The position numbers and the translations under genes are program-made. This document shows positions 1-10,390 of a DNA stretch of 64,000 bases, one piece after another. The notes under the pieces are model-generated. The model ran no database searches. It was given only the letters and a program-made list of their open reading frames with translations, and was not told where the DNA came from. This stretch comes from Liolophura sinensis (lineage: Eukaryota > Mollusca > Polyplacophora > Chitonida > Chitonidae), in contig NC_088302.1 in NCBI RefSeq assembly GCF_032854445.1, positions 6,069,338-6,133,337 of the forward strand. Direction: 5' to 3'. Position 1 is the stretch's first letter; every line of letters starts with the position of its first letter.

Positions 1-35
1 AAGTTGACAAGAGGGCGCATTTCACCGGTTATACG
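1..35 (-). repeat. Fragment of an unnamed dispersed repeat
   Basis: The first 35 bases resemble, in reverse complement, the stretch at about 30,905-30,936. Both share a core with GGTGAAATNCGGCC and a CTTGTCAA-like end. A related copy lies at about 27,243-27,335 and another at 4,338-4,388. I see only the family relationship. No coding capacity or termini are visible, and the element is cut by the window edge. Confidence 0.35.
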
Positions 36-391
36 TGTGACCATTTGTCATACTACTCTGTTTTTATTCTGTATGATAAGGGGTTCATCATGTCTAAACA
101 CTTTGTAAGATTAGGTCATGAATGGAAACCGGTGCTGTCATGAAAAATTCTCTTGAAAGGTCGCCCAATACTAGTACCAGACTTGGTGTTATTCCTAAAA
201 ATGAAGCCATTTTGAAGTCAATATTTGAGGTTTGTATTAGGCAATTGTCAGAAGTGCCGAGTGCAAATATGTATTGTTTCCTTTTTCAGAATAACGTGAC
301 ATTTATTAGAGGAAGTACGAGATTTACGACATTACATTTTCCAGTTTTTTTATAGAAGCGATGTGACTCATCAACGGAAACATGGGTAACT
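36..391. other. No supported feature
   Basis: This is AT-rich DNA. An open stretch of 77 codons at 122-355 on the plus strand has low-complexity composition, no recognisable motif and no splice or promoter context. I treat it as chance. Confidence 0.5.
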
Positions 392-894
392 TGGGGCCCT
401 TCTACAGGAGTACCTGAATACTTTATACAAGCTGATACAGCAACCTAGGGGCCCTTCTCCAGGTGTACCTGAATACATTATACAAGCTGATACAGCAACC
501 TAGGGGCCCTTCTCCAGGTGTACCTGAATACATTATACAAGCTGATACAGCAACCTAGGGGCCCTTCTCCAGGAGTACCTGAATACATTATACAAGCTGA
601 TACAGCAACCTTGGGGCCCTTCTCCAGGTGTACCTGAATACATTATACAAGCTGATACAGCAACCTAGGGGCCCTTCTCCAGGTGTACCTGAATACATTA
701 TACAAGCTGATACAGCAACCTAGGGGCCCTTCTCCAGGTGTACCTGAATACATTATACAAGCTGATACAGCAACCTTGGGGCCCTTCTCCAGGAGTACCT
801 GGATACTTTATACAAGCTGATACAGCAACCTTGGGGCCCTTCTCCAGGTGTACCTGAATACATTATACAAGCTGATACAGCAACCTTGGGGCCC
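392..894. repeat. 55-bp minisatellite, about 9 copies
   Basis: A 55-base unit beginning GGGGCCCTTCT and ending GATACAGCAACCT is repeated head to tail about nine times. The spacing is exactly 55 bases where I checked it. Copies differ mainly at a few sites: CCAGGTG or CCAGGAG, CATTATAC or CTTTATAC, and CCTAGG or CCTTGG. The length is not a multiple of three, so the array does not encode an in-frame peptide repeat. Each unit contains the palindrome GGGCCC. High similarity between copies suggests recent expansion. Confidence 0.95.
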
Positions 895-1149
895 AGTGCA
901 ATAGGTTTATGATAAACTATGCAAAACTCTTTCCCGCCTTTAGCAAAGCGGTCCAAAGTTCTGTATTGTTTTGTTCTTTACTGTGGGACGCCACACTTTT
1001 TTCTATGTATGTGTGCTTATAAAACACTACATAAACAACGTTACATGGGAAACCGCGCCATTTAGATCTCTTTGTGTAGCTTGTCTGTCTCCAATAGTTG
1101 TAAGCAAATTGTACCGTTTATTCCTGCGCGGAAAAGCTCGTGAAAGAAA

Positions 1150-1510
1150 ATGTGCTTAGGTACGGGATGGAAAAAACTCTGTCCGTTTCTTCCACGTCAG
1201 TCAGCTTGCTGTAAAAGCGTGGATTCACAGACCGAAGAGTTCTCAGATTTCTCTAGATACCGCTTTGTCCAAGTTAGATAATAACCTGGCCACAAGGCCT
1301 CGCCGACGGTGCCAGACAACCCACAAAATTTCTCAGTACGGCCAGCAACAAGATCCCAGCCTTGCCAATCGACCATGACTCGTGTGGGAATTTCCACTCG
1401 ATCAGGAGTTGCTGGATGTGTATTGTTTTATGATGCCGTAACACAAATGACCAGAAACGATGACGTTTGAATGAACAACACTGTTATTGTTAGGCTGCTG
1501 TCAATGAAGA
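1150..1510 (+). repeat. Detached copy of module F of the large repeat
   Basis: This stretch shares ordered blocks with the F module found at about 7,080, 10,390, 13,440 and 17,145: AAGGCCTCG, then GGAGTTGCTGGATG, then a stretch around GTTTGAATGAACAACAC. It lies more than 3 kb left of the main array. The minus strand is open for 66 codons at 1197-1397, but the reading frame is not kept in the sister copies. I read it as a decayed repeat fragment interrupted by the SINE that starts at 1511. Confidence 0.55.
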
Positions 1511-1766
1511 CGGGGGCCTCCGTGGCTCAGTTGGTTAGCGCGCTAGCGCAGCGTAATGACCCAGGAGCCTCTCACCAATGCGGTCGCTGTGGAGTTCAAG
1601 TCCAGCTCATGCTGACCTCCTCTCCTGCCGTAAGTGCCATCAACTACGGATGGTCGTGGGTTTCCCCCGGGCTGTGCCCGGTTTCCACCCACCATAATGT
1701 TGGCCGCCGTCGTATAAGTGAAATACTCTTGAGTACGGCGTAAAACACCAATCAAATAAATTAAAT
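1511..1766 (+). mobile_element. Full-length tRNA-derived SINE
   Basis: The 5' head is tRNA-like, with an A-box-like TGGCTCAGTTGG at 1523-1534 and a B-box-like GAGTTCAAGTCC at 1592-1603, the internal RNA polymerase III promoter layout. The body continues to the family 3' end (GAGTACGGCGTAAAACACC, then an ATCAAATAAAT-like tail). The octamer AATGAAGA occurs at 1503-1510 and again at 1767-1774, a likely target-site duplication. This is the most complete plus-strand copy in the window. Stretches that look open through it are not genes. I recognise the family as common in mollusc sequences but do not assign a formal name. Confidence 0.9.
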
Positions 1767-1920
1767 AATGAAGAGGGAATCCTGACTTGACGTACGAGAC
1801 AAAACATACGAGCTTTCAGGCTGTCAAGCGGTGAAAACTCTATCTCTTTAACTACGCGAAGTACAAACAGCATTACTGTCATGTACTTTAATGATTTCAT
1901 TTATTTGTTAAAATTTCTGT

Positions 1921-1965
1921 TACGCCGTGTTGAAGAATATTTCACTTATACGACGGCGGCCAGAA
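1921..1965 (-). mobile_element. SINE 3'-end fragment
   Basis: About 45 bases match the 3' portion of the SINE in reverse complement: TACGCCGTGTTGAAGAATAT, then the TTATACGACGGCGGCCAG block. The similarity stops abruptly in the middle of the element. Confidence 0.7.
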
Positions 1966-2029
1966 TTAGGTTTCAGGCCTTAGGCCAACATTGACATAAC
2001 CCTCTCTCACTCAGTCCTGCTCATTCGGA

Positions 2030-2212
2030 ACACACGAAGGACCATAACGGCTGTCAGCACGCGTTATCACTGAGAGTCATCTTACCACAAGAGTGGTGCA
2101 AGATTTAAGACACTTAAAGTCAAATGCTCTGTAACAACAATTACTATGTTCGCTTACATGACGCACTGGCACTCACCTGTCGGTGAAATCTGGTTTAATA
2201 CAACTTATACTG
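2030..2212 (-). repeat. Inverted fragment of module A of the large repeat
   Basis: Reverse-complemented, this stretch matches the right part of module A as seen at about 14,730-14,850. Shared blocks include CACAAGAGTGGTG, AAGATTTAAGACAC and GCTTACATGACG. It is the only copy in inverted orientation relative to the array at 4.5-18.9 kb. It lies between two minus-strand SINE pieces, which suggests SINE-mediated rearrangement. Confidence 0.65.
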
Positions 2213-2432
2213 TTATTTAATTAGTTGATTGGTGTTTTACGCCGTACATTATTTCACTTATACGACAACGGTCAGCACTATGGTGGGAGGAAAATTGGAA
2301 ATAGCCCTGGTGGGGGGGGGGGGGGAGACTATCTGCAGATTGCTAACAGATCTTTCCACCTACGTCCCGGCGATGAAACCAGCATGAGATGATTGAACTT
2401 CCAGGGACCGCAATGGTGAGGGCTCTCCGGTA
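2213..2432 (-). mobile_element. Diverged SINE with poly-G expansion
   Basis: The family 3' end is recognisable in reverse complement (TTGATTGGTGTTTTACGCC), followed by the GGTGGGAGGAAA segment. A run of about 14 G replaces the usual short G cluster. The remainder shows ATTGAACTTCCAGGGACC and GGTGAGGGCTCTC, decayed versions of the tRNA-like half. Confidence 0.75.
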
Positions 2433-2859
2433 GAAACATCGGTCACGTAGGTGACTACTTAAATGAAGATCGATCAACTTCAATTGTAGTCGAACGTTGC
2501 CCATATTGTATGTTATTGGTGAAACTAATGTATCAGGATGGATGGTGGCTGGGTGTTTTTGTAGTCGCCAGGACACGCGAGGTCTTGGTTCTGTCCCAGC
2601 CAGGGAATACAGGCCAACTGTAGTTGCTATTGTAAATGTGTTTTACTTGTCAGATTTTAGTGATTCCTATTATCAGTTCATACCTGTTTAATCATTAAAA
2701 CCATGTACAAAAAACCCGTTGATGTTGAACTACATGTAGGAGGGTAAGTCTTGAGTTTGGGCTGCTTAAGTTTTGTCAAACTCAGGTGTGTGTGTGTGTA
2801 TATATGTGTGCTTTGATTTCTACGTCGTACTAAACAAGTTTTTAGAGCGAGACCACGCC

Positions 2860-3602
2860 ATCAGTGCGTAGATCGATAGAAATGCAACTGGATGCGGGTA
2901 AATCGACCAAAAACCAGCGTCCGATCGTATGCTCCCAGTATCATGTCCAAGGTACCAGCCATGACATCCCACCTAGTCACATTCAGCGAGGCGTAGGTCG
3001 ACTTGAGATCGTAAGCAACTGGGTACAACTCGACACAGTCGACCTACGCTTAGTGCTTATGTTAAAAGTTTGACAAAATCTTACGATCGTGAGCAACTGG
3101 CGGCGTCTGATCGGATTCAGTTTCCGTGCGCGTGAGTCGTCTACGACTGGCGGTAACTGTGAGCAGACTGTCATGTGACCTGTTCGTGATGGCGGGGCCC
3201 TTTTACACGATGTACACGTGGATGTAAATGATGCAATGTCTAATATACCTATTCTTTCGAAATTTAAGCTTTCTTGAAAAAATTTCTTGTACTTTTATGC
3301 CAACTTTTCACGTTATACTCCCATTCAGTGAAATTTAAGATAGACAAGCTTAATAATTTTCTCTAATTATATCTCTCTCCATCATATGCTTTGTCTGTGC
3401 CTAGCAAGAGGTGTCGTACAAACATGGATGAGATTATTTTACTGTCCAATCGGTGGTCGCCATTTTCCTCGTGGAACTTATGCGAAGCTTCACTGGGAGC
3501 AACCGTGACCACCTGGACGCAAGCACGCGTAGGTCGACGGAACTGCGTACAACTGGATGCGGGTAGATCGACCAAAACCAGCGTCCGATCGTATGCTCCC
3601 AG
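2860..3602. repeat. Mosaic of shuffled short repeats
   Basis: A segment of about 55 bases beginning AACTGGATGCGGGTA and ending TCGTATGCTCCCAGT occurs at about 2,885-2,940 and again at 3,548-3,602. The motif GCGTAGGTCGAC occurs at 2991-3002 and 3527-3538, and its exact inverse GTCGACCTACGC at 3038-3049. AGCAACTGG-type motifs recur throughout and are related to the 25-bp array that follows. No gene is apparent. Confidence 0.7.
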
Positions 3603-3812
3603 TTGCCTTCACTTGTTCCTAGTTCCTTCCAATCGCTAAAAACCCAGTTACTCCCAGTCGCTAAAAACCCAGTTACTCCCAGTCGCTTTAAACCCAGTTG
3701 CTTCCAGCCGCTAAAAACTCAGTTGCTCCCAGTCGCTACAAACCTAGTTGCTCCCAGTCGCTATAAACCCATTTGCTCCCAGTCGCTTAAAACCCAGTTG
3801 CTCCCAGTCGCA
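3603..3812. repeat. 25-bp minisatellite, about 8 copies
   Basis: The unit is approximately CCCAGTTGCTCCCAGTCGCT followed by AAAAA, repeated with exact 25-base spacing where checked. Variants include TTTAA, ACAAA, ATAAA and TTAAA in the A-rich part. Because 25 is not a multiple of three, the open stretch across it is incidental. Confidence 0.9.
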
Positions 3813-4337
3813 AGGCCCATGTACGCCCGGCTTTATACTGACATCAGGCCAACCAGTCCTGTTTCCTTGCTCTGACCTCTCAGCCAACCCAGGCGGCAGC
3901 AAGTACCATTTTTAATGTCCTCTGTATGACGTATCCCGTGTTTCCCAGATAGGTCTGCCAGTTGTGTTAAACTTAAGTTGTGGATATATTATTGCTTTAC
4001 ATTTCGTAACGCAGTATATGCATGGTAATTCTAAACTATTTCCATCTGTCAGCAACATACATATATATTTTTTCCGTATTGCTGATATCCTCTTGATATT
4101 TTCTGTTGAATATCTCGTTTTAATATCATTCACCTAATATCAATGAGTTTTTTTTAATGCAGTCCTTTTCCATCGGTTTAATGTGATCGTATGTTGAATG
4201 TGATGACGGCAGAGCATTTTCAGTAATTCTAGACCAGTGACGTCTAATAAATTGCAATTAACATCACTGCATTTGTTTTTACCTAATTCTGCTTAAGCTA
4301 TGGTGCAAGGGAGCATGTAAATTGCTACTATTTATGC

Positions 4338-4388
4338 ATTTACATGAACCGTTAGAATAAAACCCTGACTGAGGCAAATTGTCAACAG
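4338..4388 (-). repeat. Copy of the unnamed dispersed repeat
   Basis: In reverse complement this matches about 30,930-30,985, sharing TCAGGGTTTTATTCTAAC followed by GTTCATGTAAATGCA. It is a second part of the same family as bases 1-35. Confidence 0.55.
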
Positions 4389-4499
4389 CTTAATATATAC
4401 AGTATATGCGTAAGAAATAATCTATTTTGTTGAGTAGAGCCCTGAATGGATTGTTTTGGTGTTTTACGCATTATCTGTATCATGAATACTTTTTAGAAA

Positions 4500-7080
4500 G
4501 TAAGATAACGTGGACGAACAATCCCGACAAGAGAAAACGATGTGGTTTCACTACATTTTGGAACTCCATGAATTTCATGAACCTGTCACACAATTTCCTG
4601 CAAAAGCCGAGGAATAAAAACCTAACAATTCTCAAATTACTACAGAGACCACCTTGTCTTAATGAGATCATAACCTTGGCACAAGGCCTCACAGATGGTG
4701 ACAGCACAACAACCCCAGGCTGGCTGGTCGTCTGCCGTGACTCGCCTGAAAATGTCTAGTCAATTCTGAGGTGCTGGATGTTATTGTTTTTTGTATTTAG
4801 AAATTTCAAACACCAACTTCAGTGACTAATTGGATTTTAGACTTTGAGACTAGGACGAAATGAACAGGAAGCTGTATATGTCTCTCTCCAATAGAAAGGT
4901 GGCATAATACTAAGTAATAGTTTCCTATATACAATGTGGGTAACACAACGGAACTAGCTCTAATCTATTCATAAGTATTTATTTTGAAATCATCTTAATT
5001 CTAATTTCCAATCGCATACTGCGCTCTCACATCACTCACGTTCAAAAGTGTAACTCATGTTGAAGTAAAACCTTTAATACATTTGTGTTCTTGACAGCAT
5101 AGGTTGTGCTAAGCCAAATGTATTAATGGCGATTAGTCACAGTCGGGTCGTATTCCCTTAATAACCCATAGAGCGCCGTAGCGCTTGACAAACCCGTGGG
5201 GACTTACAGACCAGCTCCCCCGTCTAAAAGAACAATTGCATCTGCCGAGGATTTTTTGTGAAGGGTAGAACTGCAGCAATAACTCTTAGAATCAGAAGTC
5301 CTTAAGCATCAGAATCAGTTCCTGCAAAGATGACATTCATTAGGCCCCGTTTATCTCGTTATGCAGGTATATACACATGACATTGATTTGGTTTGTGTTA
5401 GTCGAGTTACAATAAACGGCGTTAACGGAGTCTATTAGGTGGTGATTTGTGGCGATAAATAGCCGTGGAGTGATAACAAAGCGGAAATTGATCCACCAGT
5501 TTTTCACCATCTAATACACCGACATGGCTATTTATATTTGATATTGAAACCTGTCTTTGTTTGGACAGCTACAAACATAGAACACAGAGGCTATTCCATG
5601 GTGACACTTGGATCTAAACGTGTTTTCAAAATAGTTGGTTTAATACTACTTAATAACCAGCCATTTTGTGATATACTTCTAGTCCTTACTTGTAAGCCAT
5701 GTCCTTACTGCCTCTCAGTGGTATAGAGTAAGAAATAAATAAATTCGACTCTTGAATGCTCGTAAGAAATACAAGCACCCACAATAAACCAATCCTGTTT
5801 TGCACTACGGAAATACTAGGAGCTCTACTGATGAACGACGTTGCTGTTATCTTTGTTTACGCTGTGGGATGTCTTCTTCTTGTTTTCTATCCTGATGCTC
5901 ATTTTTTGTTGTTGTTGACATTTTTTGAGTGTAACATTTTTTGCGAAGCAGAACAACAGGCTGTATCAACTGAACAGCACTTATCTGTGCACAGGTAATA
6001 TATATATATGTAATGTGAACAGATTACACTAGGACCCAACCAAGTGTGTGAATTTTACTACAGTTCGTTATTTTTCAACATTTCTGGTACCCTGTCGATT
6101 ATACCTTTGCTTACACTACAGGAGTTATGTAGATCTATGTTGCGCTACACTTTTGTCAGTTACATGAATGCAGGAAAGCTCATTTATCTATCATGAAGTT
6201 AGTCATGTCATTTTATCTGCTGCGTATGTCGGGATATTTCGGGCTAGTAGGGGCATTAAATGGGTGTTTAACACCATGCTCAAGAAATTTGACGTATATA
6301 CCAATGGGTCGGTTATTGGTGGAAGAAACACAGGGATACTACTACCGAAGGCCATACAAGGCAGCAAAAAGAAAGCATATATTGCCAAAAGGCTTTCGCT
6401 TCTAGTTTCTTCTTATATTTTCAACAGTACAGATCTTATTAAAGCGTGGTTTTCTTCCTGGCGTATATGCAGTATTCCCCGAGCTGATAACGTAGCATCG
6501 TATTTGGAATGTTCTTGAATGTGGAAAGACACACATTTGAAATTAATGCATAAATAAATCTGAAAGAAATTCAGACCCACGTAAAACATGTGTACTTACT
6601 GTATAGTTGACGTTGCATTAGCACTAGAATAGTTTTATCGATAAACCTAGCGCTTGTTTAGTGTGTTACATCATAGCTGGATGGTTCCTTGGCCCTAACA
6701 ATGAGAAACGTACGAAAAGTACATCAATTTCCCGGTTAGCTGTAGACTGCCCCACTATGTTTCCATGGTACTAAGGCCAGAAACGGGGCGTCGGGCTTCG
6801 TGTTCCAGATTTGTTTGAACACCAATACTTTTGCAGGTGTATGCCTGCAGGATGAATGCCAGCTAAATGATTTGCGCACAGCGTATAACCGTAGATGTAG
6901 CAGGCAAATGCTCCTGTTTTGAAAGCCCCGAGGCCAAAAAAGCCACCGAATACACACGTTCACAGTTATTAGTTTTATGCCTTCTAAACACGTCTATTGA
7001 TTAAAAAGCATACGGAGAAGAAACCGGTTCTGGAGCTCTAAGTGGACCACAATGGGGGAAACGACATTTGTGCCACTTTG
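4500..7080. repeat. Large tandem repeat, unit 1 (partial)
   Basis: This is the leftmost recognisable unit of the array. Module F is at about 4,500-4,800 and module G (AGGAAGCTGTATATGTCTCT) at about 4,869. Module A is truncated at 5,120-5,335, B is at 5,337-5,570, C at 5,590-5,900 and E at 6,530-7,080. Relative to the other units, module A has lost its left half. In module B the conserved minus-strand frame is broken by a single-base loss near 5,570. Open stretches inside are short and not conserved as a set. Confidence 0.75.
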
Positions 7081-10000
7081 TCAAGTTCTTTGAGCCCTTC
7101 ACTCCCATCAAAAGAGTAAAAAGTAATACAAAACCCACCCAGTTCTCAGATTACTCCAAAGTGTAATGTCCTAATGCGGACATAGACTGGTCAAAAGGCC
7201 TCGTCGATTGTGAAAAATAGCACACGGTATCTTCTGGATATAGCCTTCAACAACAACCCCAGGCTGGCCGGTCCTCTGCCATGGCTCGCCTTGGAATGTC
7301 TAGTCGATCCGTAGTTGCTGGATGTCTGTTGTTATTATTATTTGGTAACACACATAGTCAAAAAGGGACAACATTTGAATCGGGCAAGGAATCCTGAGGA
7401 TATTCCCGTGCTGTGGGCCTTTGTCCATTGACAGAGCTCGTGAGGCCCTTTGCATGTTCTTCCCTCATGTTTCGATTTCACAATTCTAACAATAATTAGG
7501 AATTTTTCAGTTTTTAATAACTCTAAATCTGTAAATACATATTTTTGCCGTATTGCCATAATCACGTAAATATTTATTTTCATTCGAATGACGCATTCTG
7601 GCATCACTAACGTTTATTATCATACGGTCCAGTAGCCAGCTATCATTTACAGGTGAGTGGCATTGCATAATATAAACAACATAGTTGTTATTAGATATAG
7701 AACACTTTTATTTAGGTGTCTTAAATCTTGCGCCACTCTTGTGAAAAGATGACTCTTTGTGATCACGTGTTGTAAAAGCCATTATGGTCCTTGGTGCGTC
7801 CCCATAGAGCAGTGCCAATATCTGACGACCCCATCTACGCGCAGGTGTATATTGGCGAGTTATATTTCCCGTCATTATTATCTGAACGTGCTGCACCTGT
7901 GACACTGTTATCGTTATCAAAGAGAGCTGGCATTGTCTGTTACATGTCATAGCGGCATGTGTTCCGTGGACGTAATAATGGTGGTCAGTCTCAATCGGGT
8001 CGTGTTCCCTTAATAACCCATTCAGCGTCCTATCGCATGACAAACACGTGTAGACTTCCAACCAGCTCTCCCGTTTGAAGGAACAATTGAGCCCGCCCGG
8101 ATTTGTTTCTCAAGGGTAGAACTATAGCAATCACTCTTAGGACCTGCTTAAGCCTCATAGCCAGTTACTGCACAGACTACATTCATTAGACCTGGTTTAC
8201 CTCGTTATTAAGGTATATACACATTACACTGATTCGGTCGAGTTACAATAAGCGGCGTCATGGTGGTCATTTGGGGGCGATAAATAACCTTGGAGGGATA
8301 ACATAAGGTAAATTTACCCGCCAATCGCCCAGCAACTGATACACAGACGTGCCTAGTTATGAACACTTTGGATACCACGTTGAAACCTGCCTTTGTCTGT
8401 ACAGCTAGCAAACATAGAACACAAAGGTTATGAGAGACTATCCATTTAGTCAGCGATGTAATGGCCGTTATGGAGATGGCGATGTTAGCATCTATTGATA
8501 CCTATTTTTGAGGCGGTCTGTTTTGTACGGATTCTTAACCAGCCATTTTGTGATCTAATAAGTGTTGGTGTGCACACATTGACATGTTGTCTGTACAGCG
8601 AGTGATTTATGACTAATAAATAAATAAATTCGATTCTACCCATTAGAAATACAATCTTTGGACCAGGACAATACAAGGAGCTCGACCCGAAGGCGGACTC
8701 CAGTGTTGTTGTTTATTTTATTTTAGATGGGTTCCATGTCTTATATTTTTCGATTCACAGTTCTTATCATACCGTGGTTTCTCTCCCAGTGTATACAGGA
8801 TAACAGAGGAACGTCAAATAACTGGAATATTTTTGAATACAGAAAAGCACACATTTGAAAACAATAAATAAATAAATCTAAACAGAAATCAAGACACTTA
8901 AGGTGCCATTAGCACAAGAATGGTTTCATTGATAATACTAGCACTTCCAAGATCTGTTATGTCATAGATGTGTACGTGCTTGACACTAACGATGGACAAC
9001 GTATGAAAAGTACACAAGTTCCCCGATCAGCAGTAAATTGCCCCACCGTGCTGTCAAGGTATTAAGGTGAGAACATGAACGTGTGTCTTGGCTTCCCAGA
9101 TTAGCTTGAACACCAATACTTTGTACGCTGATGGTCGGGAAGGTGTATGTTTTGGAAGGATGCCAGCTTAATGATTTGGAAGCAGAGTATAACTGCATGG
9201 TGACAGACAAATCTTATCGTGTCTTCAAAGCGTGGAGGTCACGAAAGCCATCCAGACGAAAGGATGTTACACTCTCATGGGAATTAGTTTTTGGTGTCAT
9301 CTTAACCCTTCTACTGTTTGCACAGTTTATCGAGAGGAAACCGGTTTCTGAGCCCCAGATTCAATCACAACGTTCCCATGGTTAAACACCAACAACACAA
9401 TGTGATGAATAGAAACCGATCATGGAACTGACCGTGCTGTTGCAAAAAAGATATTGAATAATAGGCGAACACTTAAACCCGGAAGCGAATAGAAATCACA
9501 ATGACAGCTTTAAAACAAAAGCTAGTCTGGTGTTGTTTCGAAACAATGAACTCAGTATTTCAGCATCTTAGTACGCTTTTGCCTGAAGTATTGGGTGCCA
9601 AATAGAATGGTGTCGTAATGACGTGGCTTGTTTTCCAAAGAAAATTTTCAGTGTAACTTCCGGATTTACGAGGTTATGTTCCTCACAATTTTTACTTTAT
9701 TGTCACAATAGTGGCGAGATGGAGCAGTGAAGTAAAGACGTGTACCTGTGGAACTTTGTCAACTCGTAGCCTACTAGGACCAACCATTGAAGCGCAAAAT
9801 CGGGGAAAACCTTTTTTACCTAAACAGGTCAGTTGGAAACGGTCTACAAACACGTCATTCTCTGCTGCTGCACCTTAGCGCTGGTGAAGTATTTCTTTAC
9901 TTCATAAACACAGGTTTAAAGAAAAAGGTGCATATTAAGAAATGGAGTACACCACTTTGTCCTGCTTGTAACACACCTTGAGAACGTTGTTTTTTTTTTC

Positions 10001-10390
10001 AGTGTTGCGGTGCTCATTGCAATACACGGGCTTTTGATTATTTCTGCTAAAGTTTTTTTAATAAATTAACGCGAATACAATTTTGATCGTGAAGTGTATG
10101 GAGGATAAAAATTGGATATAGTATTCAGTGAGAGACTCGGAAACGTTTTCCCGCATGTAACAGTGCGGCAAATGACTGGTTTTTTTTATTACTTCACTTT
10201 GTTCGGTGAATGCTTGAGGCAAAAAACTAAGTAGTACAGAATCTCTGCTACAGAAAAAGGTGTCCTTTTATTGCAATTTGAACCTTTTTTATTTACCTCG
10301 CCAATTGACATTGTTGACAGAGCGTCACAGGGAAACCCGGCTCTTGAATCATAATGAGCTCAGGAATGGGGGTATAGACGTTTGAGCCAC
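7080..10390. repeat. Large tandem repeat, unit 2
   Basis: Modules in order: F 7,080-7,380, A 7,700-8,170, B 8,185-8,420, C 8,450-8,730, E 8,860-9,400, followed by about 990 bases (9,400-10,390) not shared with the other units. Module F here and in unit 3 (10,390-10,650) are nearly identical over about 250 bases, far closer than the other modules, which suggests recent gene conversion or unequal crossover. Module A is open on the minus strand (117 codons, 7708-8061). Confidence 0.8.

Noticed and set aside
1512-1605. A tRNA gene, from the A- and B-box-like sequences
   Set aside because: The tRNA-like head is followed by the family SINE body and does not show a complete cloverleaf with acceptor stem, so it is a SINE head and not a functional tRNA gene.
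1471-1900. Overlapping open frames of 70-90 codons
   Set aside because: They lie on the SINE at 1511-1766. The same peptides recur wherever the SINE occurs (for example 49,423-49,641).
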